Below, one piece after another: positions 51,070 to 59,400 of a stretch of 64,000 nt of DNA; the stretch's first letter is position 1, and each line of letters begins with the position of its first letter. Origin of the DNA: CAWGUU01 sp963825765 (GTDB lineage: Bacteria; Actinomycetota; Acidimicrobiia; Acidimicrobiales; AC-14); assembly GCA_963825765.1 (NCBI GenBank), contig CAWGUU010000009.1:1-64000 (forward strand), in the 5' to 3' direction. A program made the position numbers and the translations under genes. The notes under the pieces are model-generated. The model worked only from the letters and a program-made list of their open reading frames with translations, made no database searches and was not told the origin of the DNA.

Positions 51070-52116
51070 TTGCGCCTGCTCTGCGTCCTCGTCGGGATTG
51101 TGCTCATCGTCCTGGTGGCGACGGACATCATGATCACACTCCTGCACCCGACGGCTCGGGGACCGGTGAGCTACGCCGCGAACCGGGCCACGTGGAGCGC
51201 CACCAAGACCGTGTCGCGGCGGCTGCTTCGGGGTCGTGGCCTGAGCTATGCAGGCCCCCTGGCCGTGGTCACCAACGTGCTGGCCTGGGTCGTCATCTTC
51301 TGGATGGGGTTCGCCCTGGTGTACCTGCCCTTCATCGGCTCGTTCGCCTTTGACCCGTCCACGCCGTTCGCGGGTCGCGGCTTCGCCGAGGCGGCGTACA
51401 TGAGCGGGGCGGCTCTGACCACCGTCGGCTACGGCGACATCGTGCCGACGGCGATGGCGCTGCGGCTGGCCACGATCGCCGAGGCGGCCAGCGGCTTCGC
51501 GGCCCTTTCCGCAGCCATCGCGTTCGTCATCAGCATCTACCCGCTGCTCAGCCAGCTCCGCGGCACCGGCATCCAGATGGCCGACAGCGGCGCCCTGGAG
51601 CTGGAAGGGGCGGCCCGAGTCGTGCGCGAGGCCGGTCCGTCCGAGCTAGCGGCCGTCACGCGGGAGCTGACCGAGAATCACGAGCACCTGCGGCGGTTCC
51701 CTGTCCTCTACTACTTCGAGTCCGGGAACGCCGAGGAGTCGCTCAGCGCCTCCCTGCGGGGTAGCGCCATGCTGCTAGTGGCCCTGCACTGCGTCCCCGT
51801 CGAGGAGGTCGGCCACGCCCACGTCTACGCCGACGTGCTCGAGCGCATCGTCGTCAGGCTGCTCGACGACCTCCAGGGGGACTTCGTGGGTGGCCGCCAC
51901 AGCAGCCCCGACCAACCCGACGACGCCGCGGGCGATGCCGCGGCCAAGCTGAACGCCGCCTGCGAGCAGCTGGCGATGGGGAGCCACCACGACGCCGAGC
52001 GCGACCACGACCGGGCCGAGCTCGGCATCCTTCTGGCCCGGGTGGAGACGGTGCTGGAGGGTCTGGCCGAGGAGCACGGCCACCACGCCCGGCCCCTCTT
52101 CTCCGACCCCGACTGA
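51070..52116 (+). CDS. Two-transmembrane potassium channel protein
   Basis: A 348-residue channel. One N-terminal hydrophobic helix (about residues 3-25), a second (75-95), then a pore loop with the potassium filter TTVGYGD (about 117-123) and the following helix (SGFAALSAAIAFVISIYPLL). The cytoplasmic half is about 200 residues of helical character without a recognisable RCK motif and ends in a His/Asp-rich tail. The TTG at 51070 gives the full first helix. No island-type promoter dyad is near it, unlike the channel genes at 15813 and 30992. Confidence 0.85.
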   Translation: MRLLCVLVGIVLIVLVATDIMITLLHPTARGPVSYAANRATWSATKTVSRRLLRGRGLSYAGPLAVVTNVLAWVVIFWMGFALVYLPFIGSFAFDPSTPFAGRGFAEAAYMSGAALTTVGYGDIVPTAMALRLATIAEAASGFAALSAAIAFVISIYPLLSQLRGTGIQMADSGALELEGAARVVREAGPSELAAVTRELTENHEHLRRFPVLYYFESGNAEESLSASLRGSAMLLVALHCVPVEEVGHAHVYADVLERIVVRLLDDLQGDFVGGRHSSPDQPDDAAGDAAAKLNAACEQLAMGSHHDAERDHDRAELGILLARVETVLEGLAEEHGHHARPLFSDPD

Positions 52117-52133
52117 CCGACGACCACTGACGA

Positions 52134-52952
52134 TCAGGTGAGCCGCAGCCCGATGTCGAAGGTGCCGGCATAGCCCGAGCCGTCCTTCGACACCGGTAGG
52201 ACGAGCTGGCTGCCCCCGTTCCTGTAGATGCCGTCTCTCGCGTTGGTCACGTCGGGGACGCCCCGGCCGGCGTAGGGAGCCTGGCTGAAGGCCGCGGCCA
52301 GCACCGAGTCGTCGAAGAACAGCTGGCTGGTGAAGTCGTAGCCGCCGGTGCGGATCTTGAAGTGGATGTGCACGGCCCGGCCCTGGTACCACCCGGGGAA
52401 GGCGGTCGTGAAGGTGGCTGCCCCGCCGGAATCGGTGACCTGGTAGCCCCGCAGGAACTTCTTGCCGACCGTGTTGTCGGCGGCGACGTCGGAGTAGCGG
52501 CCGGCCGCGTCGCAGTGCCAGACGTCGACCATCGCCCCGGCCAGCGCCGCGCAACCATCGGCGGTGACGCTCGACACCCGAAAAACGATCTGCAGGGGTG
52601 CCCCTTCCGACACGGCGCCGGTCGACGGGTCGGGGCGGATGTCCGACCGGTTGAGCTTCCCGTCCACGAAGAACGGCCCCTCGGTGAGCTCGGGCTTCAC
52701 CACGCATGCCGGCGCCGCCCCGCCCCCGGCGGCCGCGCCAGTCGTCGTGGGGCCAGGCGTGGTGGGCACGACGGTCGTGGGGGCGCCGGTCGTGGGTGAT
52801 TGGGAGGTGGCGGTGTCGCCCGACGAGCCGCAGGCCGGCAGCAGGACGGCGCCGGCCGCCCCGAGCAGGACCAGCGCCTCCCTCCGGCCGAGGACGCGCC
52901 CGACGGGCAGGTCGTCGTCGTCGTTGTCGCGTCTGTGGGGGCGGCGGGTCAT
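52134..52952 (-). CDS. Exported intradiol ring-cleavage dioxygenase-like protein
   Basis: A 272-residue protein. The N-terminus has RRDN, GRREALVLLGAAGAVLLPACG, a Tat-like/lipoprotein signal with a lipobox cysteine at about residue 41. A Thr/Pro-rich spacer follows. The catalytic fold resembles protocatechuate 3,4-dioxygenase beta: VDVWHCDAAGRYSD (first Tyr ligand), FPGWYQGRAVHIHFKI (second Tyr and two His ligands), all four non-haem iron ligands being present. It would cleave catechol-type aromatics outside the cytoplasm, or act on the cell surface. It is 9 bases upstream of the histidine kinase gene end, on the same strand. Confidence 0.88.
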   Translation of the reverse strand: MTRRPHRRDNDDDDLPVGRVLGRREALVLLGAAGAVLLPACGSSGDTATSQSPTTGAPTTVVPTTPGPTTTGAAAGGGAAPACVVKPELTEGPFFVDGKLNRSDIRPDPSTGAVSEGAPLQIVFRVSSVTADGCAALAGAMVDVWHCDAAGRYSDVAADNTVGKKFLRGYQVTDSGGAATFTTAFPGWYQGRAVHIHFKIRTGGYDFTSQLFFDDSVLAAAFSQAPYAGRGVPDVTNARDGIYRNGGSQLVLPVSKDGSGYAGTFDIGLRLT

Positions 52953-52961
52953 GGCTGGCTC

Positions 52962-54512
52962 CTATCTGGTTCGGTACGGACGAGGGAGGTGCCCCGGGGA
53001 GGGAGTGTGCCGAGCGGGAGTGTGCCTAGAGGAAGTGTGCCTAGAGGAAGTGCCCAGAGGAAGTGTGCCCAGAGGAAGTGTGCCCAGAGGAAGTGTGCCC
53101 AGAGGAAGTGTGCCCAGAGGAAGTGTGACGGTGAAGGCCGCACCCTGGCCCGGGGCGGTGCGGACGTCGACCCGGCCGCCGTGGGCGGCGACGATCTCGG
53201 CCACGATGGCCAGGCCCAGGCCGTTGCCGTGACCGGCGCCGGCGGCGTCGCCCCCCGCCTGCCAGAAGCGGTCGAAGGCACGGGCGGCCTCGTCGGCGGT
53301 CATGCCAGGCCCGTCGTCGGCCACCACGATGGTGGCGCTCCCCGCCGCCGATTCAAGGCTGACAGTGGCCAGGCCCACCGACGTCGTGGTGCCGGCGCGG
53401 GTGTGCTGGCGCACGTTGGCCAGCAGGTTGTCGACGACCTGCCGCAGGCGACCGGGGTCGCCCGGCACTTCGACCGGCTCGTCGCCGACCTCGACGCGCA
53501 CCTCCCGCGTCTGGTCCGACGCCCGGGCCGCGGCGACGGCGTCGAGCACGAGCAGCGTGAGGTCGACGGGTTCGCGTTCCAGCGGGCGCTTCTGGTCGAG
53601 GCGGGCGAGGAGTAGGAGGTCCTCGACCAACCCGCCCATGCGGACGGCTTCGTGCTCGATACGCGACATGGCCAGCGCCACCTCCTCCGGCGACTGGGCT
53701 CCCTGGCGGTACAGCTCGGCGTAGCCCCGGATGGAGGTGAGCGGGGTACGAAGCTCGTGGGAGGCGTCGGCGGCGAAGCGGCGGGTCCTCGCCTCCGACT
53801 CGGTCTTGGCGTCGACGGCGGTCTCGATGCGGTCGAGCATGAGGTTGAGGGCCGTGCCCAGGTGGCCGACCTCGCTGGCCGGCTGCGGCACGGGGGCGCG
53901 CTCCGACAGCTTCCCCTCGGCGATCCGCTCGGCGGTTTCGATCATCTCGTCGATGGGGTGGAGGGTCCGGCGGACCGTGACCCATACGACCGCGCCGGTG
54001 GCGGCGATGGCGAGGAGGCAGGCGACGACGACGATGCCCCGCGCCGTCCTGACGGCCTGGTCGACGTCGCGCAGGGGGATGGCGGTGACCAAGGTGTCGC
54101 CATCGGGTTGCACCGAGACGACAGCCCGGTAGCGGAGGTGACCGCCGCCCTCGCTCCCCACCGTGACCGGCCCTCCGACACCCCCCGCCCCAGTGACGGC
54201 GAGGCCGGTGACGTCGGGGAGCGGGTCGGGGTCGTCGGCCGGCCCCGTGGGCACCGCGGACTCCAGCCGGCCACTGCGGTCGAAGGACACGAAGGCGTAG
54301 CGCTGGACGTCGTAGGGGGAATGGTCGTCGTGCGGGGGCCGGTGCCCCGGCCCCTCCGACCGCGGCGAGACGGCGGTGGTGCGTGTCGCCAGCTCCCGGT
54401 CGACACTGTCGACCATGCGTCGCTGGAGCGTCGTCACGATGAGCATGCCCGCCACGCCGGTGACGATGGCCACCACGGCGATGATGGAGGCCACCAGCTT
54501 GCGGCGAATCAC
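52962..54512 (-). CDS. Sensor histidine kinase with repeat-expanded C-terminus
   Basis: A 516-residue two-helix sensor kinase. Helices lie at about residues 7-29 and 160-180, with an extracellular loop of about 130 residues between. A HAMP domain follows, then the H-box ADASHELRTPLTSIRGY (phospho-His about 250), N-box NLLANVRQHT, and G-boxes DDGPGM and GNGLGLAIV. After the normal end (GAAFTVTLPLG, about residue 463) five LPLGT pentads continue from a 15-base DNA repeat. A 13-base unit then shifts the frame, giving an SRHTS tail. The pair with the response regulator at 54534-55220 is adjacent and co-directional. Confidence 0.9.
   Translation of the reverse strand: MIRRKLVASIIAVVAIVTGVAGMLIVTTLQRRMVDSVDRELATRTTAVSPRSEGPGHRPPHDDHSPYDVQRYAFVSFDRSGRLESAVPTGPADDPDPLPDVTGLAVTGAGGVGGPVTVGSEGGGHLRYRAVVSVQPDGDTLVTAIPLRDVDQAVRTARGIVVVACLLAIAATGAVVWVTVRRTLHPIDEMIETAERIAEGKLSERAPVPQPASEVGHLGTALNLMLDRIETAVDAKTESEARTRRFAADASHELRTPLTSIRGYAELYRQGAQSPEEVALAMSRIEHEAVRMGGLVEDLLLLARLDQKRPLEREPVDLTLLVLDAVAAARASDQTREVRVEVGDEPVEVPGDPGRLRQVVDNLLANVRQHTRAGTTTSVGLATVSLESAAGSATIVVADDGPGMTADEAARAFDRFWQAGGDAAGAGHGNGLGLAIVAEIVAAHGGRVDVRTAPGQGAAFTVTLPLGTLPLGTLPLGTLPLGTLPLGTSSRHTSSRHTPARHTPSPGHLPRPYRTR
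53011..53127. repeat. 15-bp minisatellite at the 3' end of the histidine kinase gene
   Basis: About eight copies of a unit like AGAGGAAGTGTGCCC run through this span. The right-hand five are near identical; those at the left diverge. One copy at about 53041-53053 is 13 bases long. Read on the minus strand, each full copy encodes LPLGT. The short copy shifts the frame, so the repeat sets the C-terminal tail of the kinase. Confidence 0.85.
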
Positions 54513-54533
54513 CGGACGGTCCCGACTCCCTGG

Positions 54534-55220
54534 CTACGGTTCCGTGCGGAGGACGTAGCCGAAGCCCCGGACGGTGTGGATCAGGCGAGGTTCGGTGTCG
54601 TCGACCTTCTTGCGCAGGTAGGAGATGTAGTTCTCCACCACGCCGCCACTGCCGCCGAAGTCGTACTGCCACACGTGGTCGAGGATCTGGCTCTTGGAGA
54701 CGACCCGCTCACGGTTGACCAGCAGGAAGCGCAGCAGCTTGAACTCGGTGGGGGAGAGCTGGACGGGCCGCCCGGCGCGGGTCACCCGCATGGTGTCCTC
54801 GTCGAGCTCGAGGTTGGCGTACTGGAGCCGGTGCTCGGACCGGGGCTCGCCGCGGGCCCGGCGCAGGACGGCGCGGACCCGGGCCACCAGCTCCTCCAGC
54901 GAGAACGGCTTGGTGAGGTAGTCGTCGCCGCCCTTGGTGAAGCCGGAGACCTTGTCCTCGGCGGTGTCGCGGGCGGTGAGGAAGATCACCGGCGTGTCGT
55001 CGCCGTCGGCCCGCAGCCGCCGGCAGACCTCGAAGCCGTCGATGCCGGGCAGACCCACGTCGAGAATGACCAGGTCAGGGGTGTTGGCCGACATCGACGC
55101 CAGTCCCCGGAGGCCGTCCGGCGCGGTGTACGACTCGAAGCCGGCGATCCGCAGCGCCGACGACACGAGGTCGCGGATGTACTCCTCGTCGTCGACCACG
55201 AGGACCTTGGCTGCTCCCAT
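54534..55220 (-). CDS. OmpR/PhoB-family response regulator
   Basis: A 228-residue regulator. The receiver domain has VVDDEE, the phosphoacceptor VILDVGLPG and TKPFS with the conserved lysine. The winged-helix effector runs through LSPTEFKLLRFLLVN, ENYISYLRKKVD and HTVRGFGYVLR. It is upstream of its likely cognate histidine kinase on the same strand, separated by 21 bases. The pair resembles the MprA/B-TrcR/S-type systems of actinobacteria, but the signal is unknown. Confidence 0.93.
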   Translation of the reverse strand: MGAAKVLVVDDEEYIRDLVSSALRIAGFESYTAPDGLRGLASMSANTPDLVILDVGLPGIDGFEVCRRLRADGDDTPVIFLTARDTAEDKVSGFTKGGDDYLTKPFSLEELVARVRAVLRRARGEPRSEHRLQYANLELDEDTMRVTRAGRPVQLSPTEFKLLRFLLVNRERVVSKSQILDHVWQYDFGGSGGVVENYISYLRKKVDDTEPRLIHTVRGFGYVLRTEP

Positions 55221-55280
55221 GGCGCCCAGTAGACCTCGTGAACCTGGGAGAACCCTATGAGCCGGCTGGGAGGATGCGTG

Positions 55281-55544
55281 TTACAGGGCCAGGTCCTCGC
55301 GGTAGGGCACCGGGTGGTCGCCGCCCATGTCCATGAAGCGCTCGTTGACGGCCTGGGCCAGCACGTCGTAGTCGGTGAGGCCGGGGTCGGTGTCGGCGTC
55401 GAGGAAGGCTCGTACCCACGCCGCCGTCCGCGACCCGCCGAGGGCGAAGTAGGCCATCCACAGCTCGTTGACCGACATCCCCGCCTGCACCCTCGCCGCA
55501 TCCAGCACACGATTCCCGGCGGCCGCCATGCTTGGGCCCGTCAT
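55281..55544 (-). CDS. Small hypothetical protein downstream of the GAF-ANTAR gene
   Basis: An 87-residue acidic protein with no signal or membrane segment. A single helical stretch (VNELWMAYFALGGSRTAAWVRAFLDA) is followed by DYDVLAQAVNERFMDMGGDHPVPYRED. The ATG at 55544 overlaps the stop of the GAF-ANTAR gene, implying translational coupling. Similar short proteins are frequent beside actinobacterial regulators, but I assign no function. Confidence 0.75.
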   Translation of the reverse strand: MTGPSMAAAGNRVLDAARVQAGMSVNELWMAYFALGGSRTAAWVRAFLDADTDPGLTDYDVLAQAVNERFMDMGGDHPVPYREDLAL

Positions 55545-56338
55545 CTCTTCCTGGAGCGCGCCTCCACGACGGCGACGAGCTCCTCGGCCAGGTCTCGAAG
55601 CTTGCGGTTCTCGCGCTGAGACGCTCTACGGAGGATGTCGAAGGCCTGGTCCCTGTCGCACGACTCCCGTTCCATGAGGATGCCCTTTGCCTCGCCGATG
55701 ATCTCCCTGCTGGCCAGCGCCTGCTCCAGCTGCCTGGCCATGTCGGTGGCCGTCAGGAAGGCATGGGCGTTGGCGAGCACGACCGACGCCTGCTCGGCGA
55801 AGAGCTTGGCGGTCCGGCGGTCGGTCGGGGACAGGGTGCCGTCGCCGTCGGTGTAGATGTTCAGGGCGCCCAGCGTGGTACCCCGTTGGACCAACGGTGT
55901 CGACAGCACGCGGCTGACTCCGAGCTCCTGGGCCTTGGCCTTGAACGCCGGCCAGTGGTCCGCCTCGGCGATGGTGAGGTCGATCTGCCGGGCCGTCCTC
56001 AGGGCTTCGAGGCACGGGCCGCCGTCCTCCTGGTACTGCACCTGGTCGGCCGCCAACGCCTCTTCCCCCGAGCTGTGCGACGTGCGGACACCGGCGCCGT
56101 CGGAGACGGTGATGCTGGCGAAGCGGGCCGACGGCAGCGTCTGGACCGCCAGGACCACTACTCGGTCGGCGGCGTCGTCGAACGAATCCTCGTCCAGCAG
56201 GACCATCCCGAGCTGGTAGAAGGTCTCCGGTACGCGGCCATCGGTTTCGGGCTCGCTCGGCTCGCTCACATCTGTCCTTGCGTGTCGCATCCGCTGGTAA
56301 GTCGAGAAAGGGCTTTCCATGCCCTCCCGGGACGCCAC
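55541..56338 (-). CDS. GAF and ANTAR domain RNA-binding antiterminator
   Basis: A 265-residue regulator. The GAF sensor domain covers about residues 50-185 (FASITVSDGAGVRTSHSSG, QYQEDGGPCLEALRT, STPLVQRGTTLGALNIYT). The ANTAR domain at the C-terminus has REIIGEAKGILMERESCDRDQAFDILRRASQ with the conserved alanine-and-glycine helix used to bind two-hairpin RNA antiterminators. ANTAR proteins act by preventing termination. The sensed ligand is unknown. The ATG at 56338 begins with a poorly conserved leader; starts at about residue 7 or 17 are possible. Confidence 0.9.
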   Translation of the reverse strand: MASREGMESPFSTYQRMRHARTDVSEPSEPETDGRVPETFYQLGMVLLDEDSFDDAADRVVVLAVQTLPSARFASITVSDGAGVRTSHSSGEEALAADQVQYQEDGGPCLEALRTARQIDLTIAEADHWPAFKAKAQELGVSRVLSTPLVQRGTTLGALNIYTDGDGTLSPTDRRTAKLFAEQASVVLANAHAFLTATDMARQLEQALASREIIGEAKGILMERESCDRDQAFDILRRASQRENRKLRDLAEELVAVVEARSRKR

Positions 56339-56425
56339 CGGGCCACTCCCTGACCGGGTGATGTGAACGATTTCAGTATAGCTCTCTGTACGGTGGCGAA
56401 CAGAAGGGCTTTGGCGGCCGGATCC

Positions 56426-57142
56426 TCAGGCGAGCAACCGTTCGTACTCGTCGCGGATGACCCGGTAGCAGTCGCAGGACGACCGTTCCAGGCCTTCACG
56501 GTCGACGACGGTGACCCGTCCCCGCGAGTAGCGGATGAATCCGGCCTTTTGGAGCGTGCCCGCGGCGGCGGTGACGCTGGGCCGCCGCACCCCCAGGAGC
56601 TGGGCGAGGAACTCCTGTGTGAGCGGGAGCTCGTCGCGCCCGGCCCGGTCGTGGGTGAGCAGGAGCCAGCGGCCGGTGCGGGCCTTGATGGTGTGGAACC
56701 GGTTGCACGCCGCCGACCGGGCGATCTGGGTGATCAGGGCCTGCACGTAGCGGTGGAGCAGCCGTTCGAATGGCTTGCTGGCCTCGACCAAGGCGAGGAA
56801 CCGCTCCGTCGGCAGGCGCAGCGCCCGGCCGGGGACCTGGGCGAACGCCCGGTGCTGGTCGGCACCGGCCTGGAGCAGGGCGGGGACGCCGATCATCCCC
56901 TCGCGGCCGACGGTGGCCACCTGTATCACCGAGCCGTCGCCCATGTCCGCGACGACGGACACGACGGCGTCGACGGGGAAGTAGACGTGGTCGATGAGCT
57001 GTCTGCTCTCGTAGACGGGCTGGCGCGCCACCAGGTCCACCAGGTCCAGATGCTCTCGGACGGCGACGAGCAACTCGGGTTCGAGCGCACCCAGCAGCCG
57101 GTTGGCCGGCGCCGCCGCTTCGGGATCGAGCCCCTGTTCCAT
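56426..57142 (-). CDS. Crp/Fnr-family transcriptional regulator
   Basis: A 238-residue regulator with a cyclic-nucleotide-binding-like sensor domain (YFPVDAVVSVVADMGDGSVIQVATVGREGMIGVPALL) and a C-terminal helix-turn-helix (LPLTQEFLAQLLGVRRPSVTAAAGTLQKAGFIRYSRGRVTVVDREGLE). The sensor lacks the arginine of cAMP-binding cassettes, so its ligand is uncertain. Proteins with this layout are common in actinobacteria and proteobacteria and are sometimes linked to light or oxygen responses. It has a true HTH, unlike the encapsulin proteins. Confidence 0.9.
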   Translation of the reverse strand: MEQGLDPEAAAPANRLLGALEPELLVAVREHLDLVDLVARQPVYESRQLIDHVYFPVDAVVSVVADMGDGSVIQVATVGREGMIGVPALLQAGADQHRAFAQVPGRALRLPTERFLALVEASKPFERLLHRYVQALITQIARSAACNRFHTIKARTGRWLLLTHDRAGRDELPLTQEFLAQLLGVRRPSVTAAAGTLQKAGFIRYSRGRVTVVDREGLERSSCDCYRVIRDEYERLLA

Positions 57143-57261
57143 CTGGCACCAGTCGTCGAAGCAGACGGGTGAGGGCAGGGTTGGCCCTCACCTGGGGCAC
57201 AGCCGCTCCTGGTGGCACAGGAGGACCGGCGGGATTGTACCGCCGGTCGACAACTCCCGGC

Positions 57262-57372
57262 TCAGTCGGCACCTGTGAGGACGATGCCGGCCAGGGCGAC
57301 ACCCTCGCCGGCCGTCAGGACCAGCGCCACGGTCACGATCGCGGCACCTACCCGTGCGAGCACCTTGCGCAT
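57262..57372 (-). CDS. Small secreted or membrane-inserted peptide
   Basis: A 36-residue peptide that is largely a signal-peptide-like sequence: a basic start (MRKVLAR), a hydrophobic core (VGAAIVTVALVLTA) and a possible cleavage after ALA, leaving about eight residues. The start ATG at 57372 has a GGGAGAG-like ribosome-binding site. It stands alone between metF and the crp-type gene. It could be a small membrane peptide or a chance ORF. Confidence 0.45.
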   Translation of the reverse strand: MRKVLARVGAAIVTVALVLTAGEGVALAGIVLTGAD

Positions 57373-57455
57373 GACAGCTCTCCCTTCGCAGTCGTCGTAC
57401 CGGTATACGGCTGCCGGCTCGGAAAAGCTTGCGGTTCTGTCCCGATGTTCCGCCG

Positions 57456-58319
57456 CTACGACGCGGCCGGGAGGCCCAGGTTGGCCCAGATCTCCCTTGT
57501 CGCCACCGAGCGGTTGAGCGTGTAGAAGTGCAGACCGGGGGCGCCGGCGTCCAGCAGGCCCTGACACAGCTCGGTGGCGACCTCGACCCCCACCTTGCGC
57601 ACCGCGTCGGGGTCGTCGGCTACGTCGCGGAGCCGCTCGGCCAGCCATTCGGGGAACGCCGCCCCCGACAGCTGGGCGAAGCGCTCGATCTGGGACACGT
57701 TGGTGACGGGCATGATCCCCGGGATGACGGGCGTGTGCACGCCGAGGGCGGCGAGGTCGTCGATCAGCCCGCAGTAGTCGTCGAGGTCGAAGAAGAACTG
57801 GGTGACGCCGAAGTCGGCCTCGGACAGCTTGGCCGCCTGGTTGCGCCGGTCGGTGGCCCGGTCGGGGCAGGTGGGGTGGCCCTCGGGATGGGCGGCGACC
57901 CCCACCGAGAAGGGACCGACCTCTCGCACCAGCCCCACCAGCTCGACGGCGTGGGCCAGGTCGCCGGGCGGAAGGCCCAGGTCGGGCGGGGGGTCGCCAC
58001 GGAGGGCGAGCACGTTCTCGATGCCGGCGTCCCGGTACTTCTCGAGGATTGCCTGCAGCTCGGCCCGGGTGTGGCCGGCGCAACACAGGTGAGCCATCGG
58101 CGTCATGGACGTGTTCCGCAGGATGTCGACGACGATGTCGTGGGTCTTGTCCCTCGTCGATCCCCCGGCGCCGTAGGTCACCGACACGAACGACGGGCCG
58201 AGGGGCGCGACGTCGGCGAGCGTCTGGCGGAGCTGGGCCTCGGCCTTCTCGGTGCGGGGTGGGAAGAACTCGAAGGAGAAGCACCGGCCTTCTCTGATGA
58301 GGTCGACGATCCTGGCCAT
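57456..58319 (-). CDS. metF: 5,10-methylenetetrahydrofolate reductase
   Basis: A 287-residue FAD-dependent TIM-barrel enzyme that reduces methylene-THF to methyl-THF for methionine synthesis. Visible features are FEFFPPRTEKAE with the catalytic Glu, SVTYGAGGSTRD, NVLALRGDPP and FFFDLDDY. Length is standard for bacterial MetF. It starts 6 bases after the cobD stop on the same strand. No B12 or SAM riboswitch is evident upstream. The juxtaposition with cobD fits B12-dependent methionine synthesis. Confidence 0.95.
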   Translation of the reverse strand: MARIVDLIREGRCFSFEFFPPRTEKAEAQLRQTLADVAPLGPSFVSVTYGAGGSTRDKTHDIVVDILRNTSMTPMAHLCCAGHTRAELQAILEKYRDAGIENVLALRGDPPPDLGLPPGDLAHAVELVGLVREVGPFSVGVAAHPEGHPTCPDRATDRRNQAAKLSEADFGVTQFFFDLDDYCGLIDDLAALGVHTPVIPGIMPVTNVSQIERFAQLSGAAFPEWLAERLRDVADDPDAVRKVGVEVATELCQGLLDAGAPGLHFYTLNRSVATREIWANLGLPAAS

Positions 58320-58325
58320 GAGCCG

Positions 58326-59240
58326 TCATCGTAGGGTCGGACGGCGCCGGAGCCGGGCGGCGGCCCCGCAGGCGGCGAGGGAGGCGGCCAGCGCCAGGCT
58401 CACGTGGAGCGACAGCTCGACGGCAGCGGCGATGTCGGACCGCTGCGCCGGCGGGCCCACGCCGAGCTGGGCCCGGTCCTCCACCCGGCCGCCGTACCGG
58501 TTGGTGCCGCCGAGCCGGATGCCCAGGGCGGCGGCGAAGGCGGCCTCGGCCACGCCGGCGTTGGGCGACGGATGGGCGGGCGCGTCGTCGCGGACCGCCC
58601 GCCAGACCGCAGCCGCGGACGCGGGCCGGACGGCGGCCACCAGGGCGGCCGTGACCCGGGACGGCACCCACCCGGCCAGGTCGTCGAGGCGGGCGCTGGC
58701 CCAACCGAATTGCTCGTACCGGGCGGAATGGTGGCCGACCATGGCGTCGAGGGTGTTGGCGGCGCGGTACCCGAGGGCGCCCGGTGCGCCGAGCACGGCG
58801 GCCCACAGGGCCGGGGCGACCACGGCGTCGACGGTGTTCTCTGCTACCGACTCGACAACGGCCCGCACGATCCCCGGTTCGTCCAGCGCCGAGGAGTCGC
58901 GCCCGGCCAGCGAGGGCAGCAGCCGGCGAGCCCGATATAGGTCGCCGGCGTCGAGGGCGCCGCCGATCGACGACGCCGTCTCGCCCAGCAGCCGGCCGGC
59001 GACCGCCAGCGACGTGGCCGCGGTGGTCGACCGCAGGGCGGCACCGGCCGCAGCCCCGATGCCGACTCCCACTGCCGTGTAGGCCACCCCGCCGCCACGT
59101 CGATCCCGCCACATCGGTTCCTCCAGGGCGGCCATGAGCGAGCCGAACAGGGCCACAGGGTGCGGATCCATGCCGGCCTCACCCACCAGCCGGTCGACGA
59201 CGATGCCGGCCGCCGCCGCCATCGGATGATCTCGCCGCAC
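58326..59240 (-). CDS. cobD: Adenosylcobinamide-phosphate synthase CobD/CbiB
   Basis: A 304-residue membrane protein of the late cobalamin pathway, joining aminopropanol phosphate to adenosylcobyric acid. Typical elements are the HPVALFGSLM opening, VVESVAENTVDAVVAPALWAAVLGAPGALGYRAANTLDAMVGH in the middle, and HPSPNAGVAEAAFAAALGIRLGGTNRYGG near the C-terminus. About four hydrophobic segments are seen. The ATG at 59240 faces the GAF-PP2C gene across a short gap. The cobS and cobU genes occur 3-5 kb away. Confidence 0.93.
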   Translation of the reverse strand: MRRDHPMAAAAGIVVDRLVGEAGMDPHPVALFGSLMAALEEPMWRDRRGGGVAYTAVGVGIGAAAGAALRSTTAATSLAVAGRLLGETASSIGGALDAGDLYRARRLLPSLAGRDSSALDEPGIVRAVVESVAENTVDAVVAPALWAAVLGAPGALGYRAANTLDAMVGHHSARYEQFGWASARLDDLAGWVPSRVTAALVAAVRPASAAAVWRAVRDDAPAHPSPNAGVAEAAFAAALGIRLGGTNRYGGRVEDRAQLGVGPPAQRSDIAAAVELSLHVSLALAASLAACGAAARLRRRPTLR

Positions 59241-59273
59241 CGAGCCGCGCTAGGTGCCGGGAAGTAGGCATGT

Positions 59274-59315
59274 CAAGTCCGCGCCGGGGCCAGGCAAGTC
59301 CGCGCCGGGGCCAGG
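59274..59315. repeat. Tandem 21-bp direct repeat upstream of the GAF-PP2C gene
   Basis: The sequence CAAGTCCGCGCCGGGGCCAG plus G occurs twice in perfect tandem (59274-59294 and 59295-59315) between cobD and the GAF-PP2C gene. If the phosphatase gene started at 59254 the repeat would encode SAPGPGK twice. As the divergent promoter region it could instead be a regulator site. Confidence 0.8.
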
Positions 59316-59400
59316 ACCGTCGACGTCCACGGTAGGTACGCTGACGAGATTCCCGCCCCGCGGCGGTGGGAGAACCAAGGGGGTTGTCGAGATCGCCGTC

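Noticed and set aside
48007..51147. A 1046-codon minus-strand frame
   Set aside because: It is a shadow of the PAP2-kinase-flippase gene, with low-complexity Arg/Gly/His-rich translation.
51070..52116. Membership of the 51-kb potassium channel in the terpene regulon
   Set aside because: No dyad-GACGAC-TANNNT element lies upstream, and the gene is 19 kb outside the island.
52966..52980. TACGGACGAG near the histidine kinase end as a tenth island box
   Set aside because: It lacks the CCGTA arm and an exact GACGAC, and it lies inside coding sequence in the expanded tail.
57143..59260. Cobalamin or SAM riboswitch near metF and cobD
   Set aside because: The gaps are too short and contain no B12-box-like or SAM-type stem pattern.
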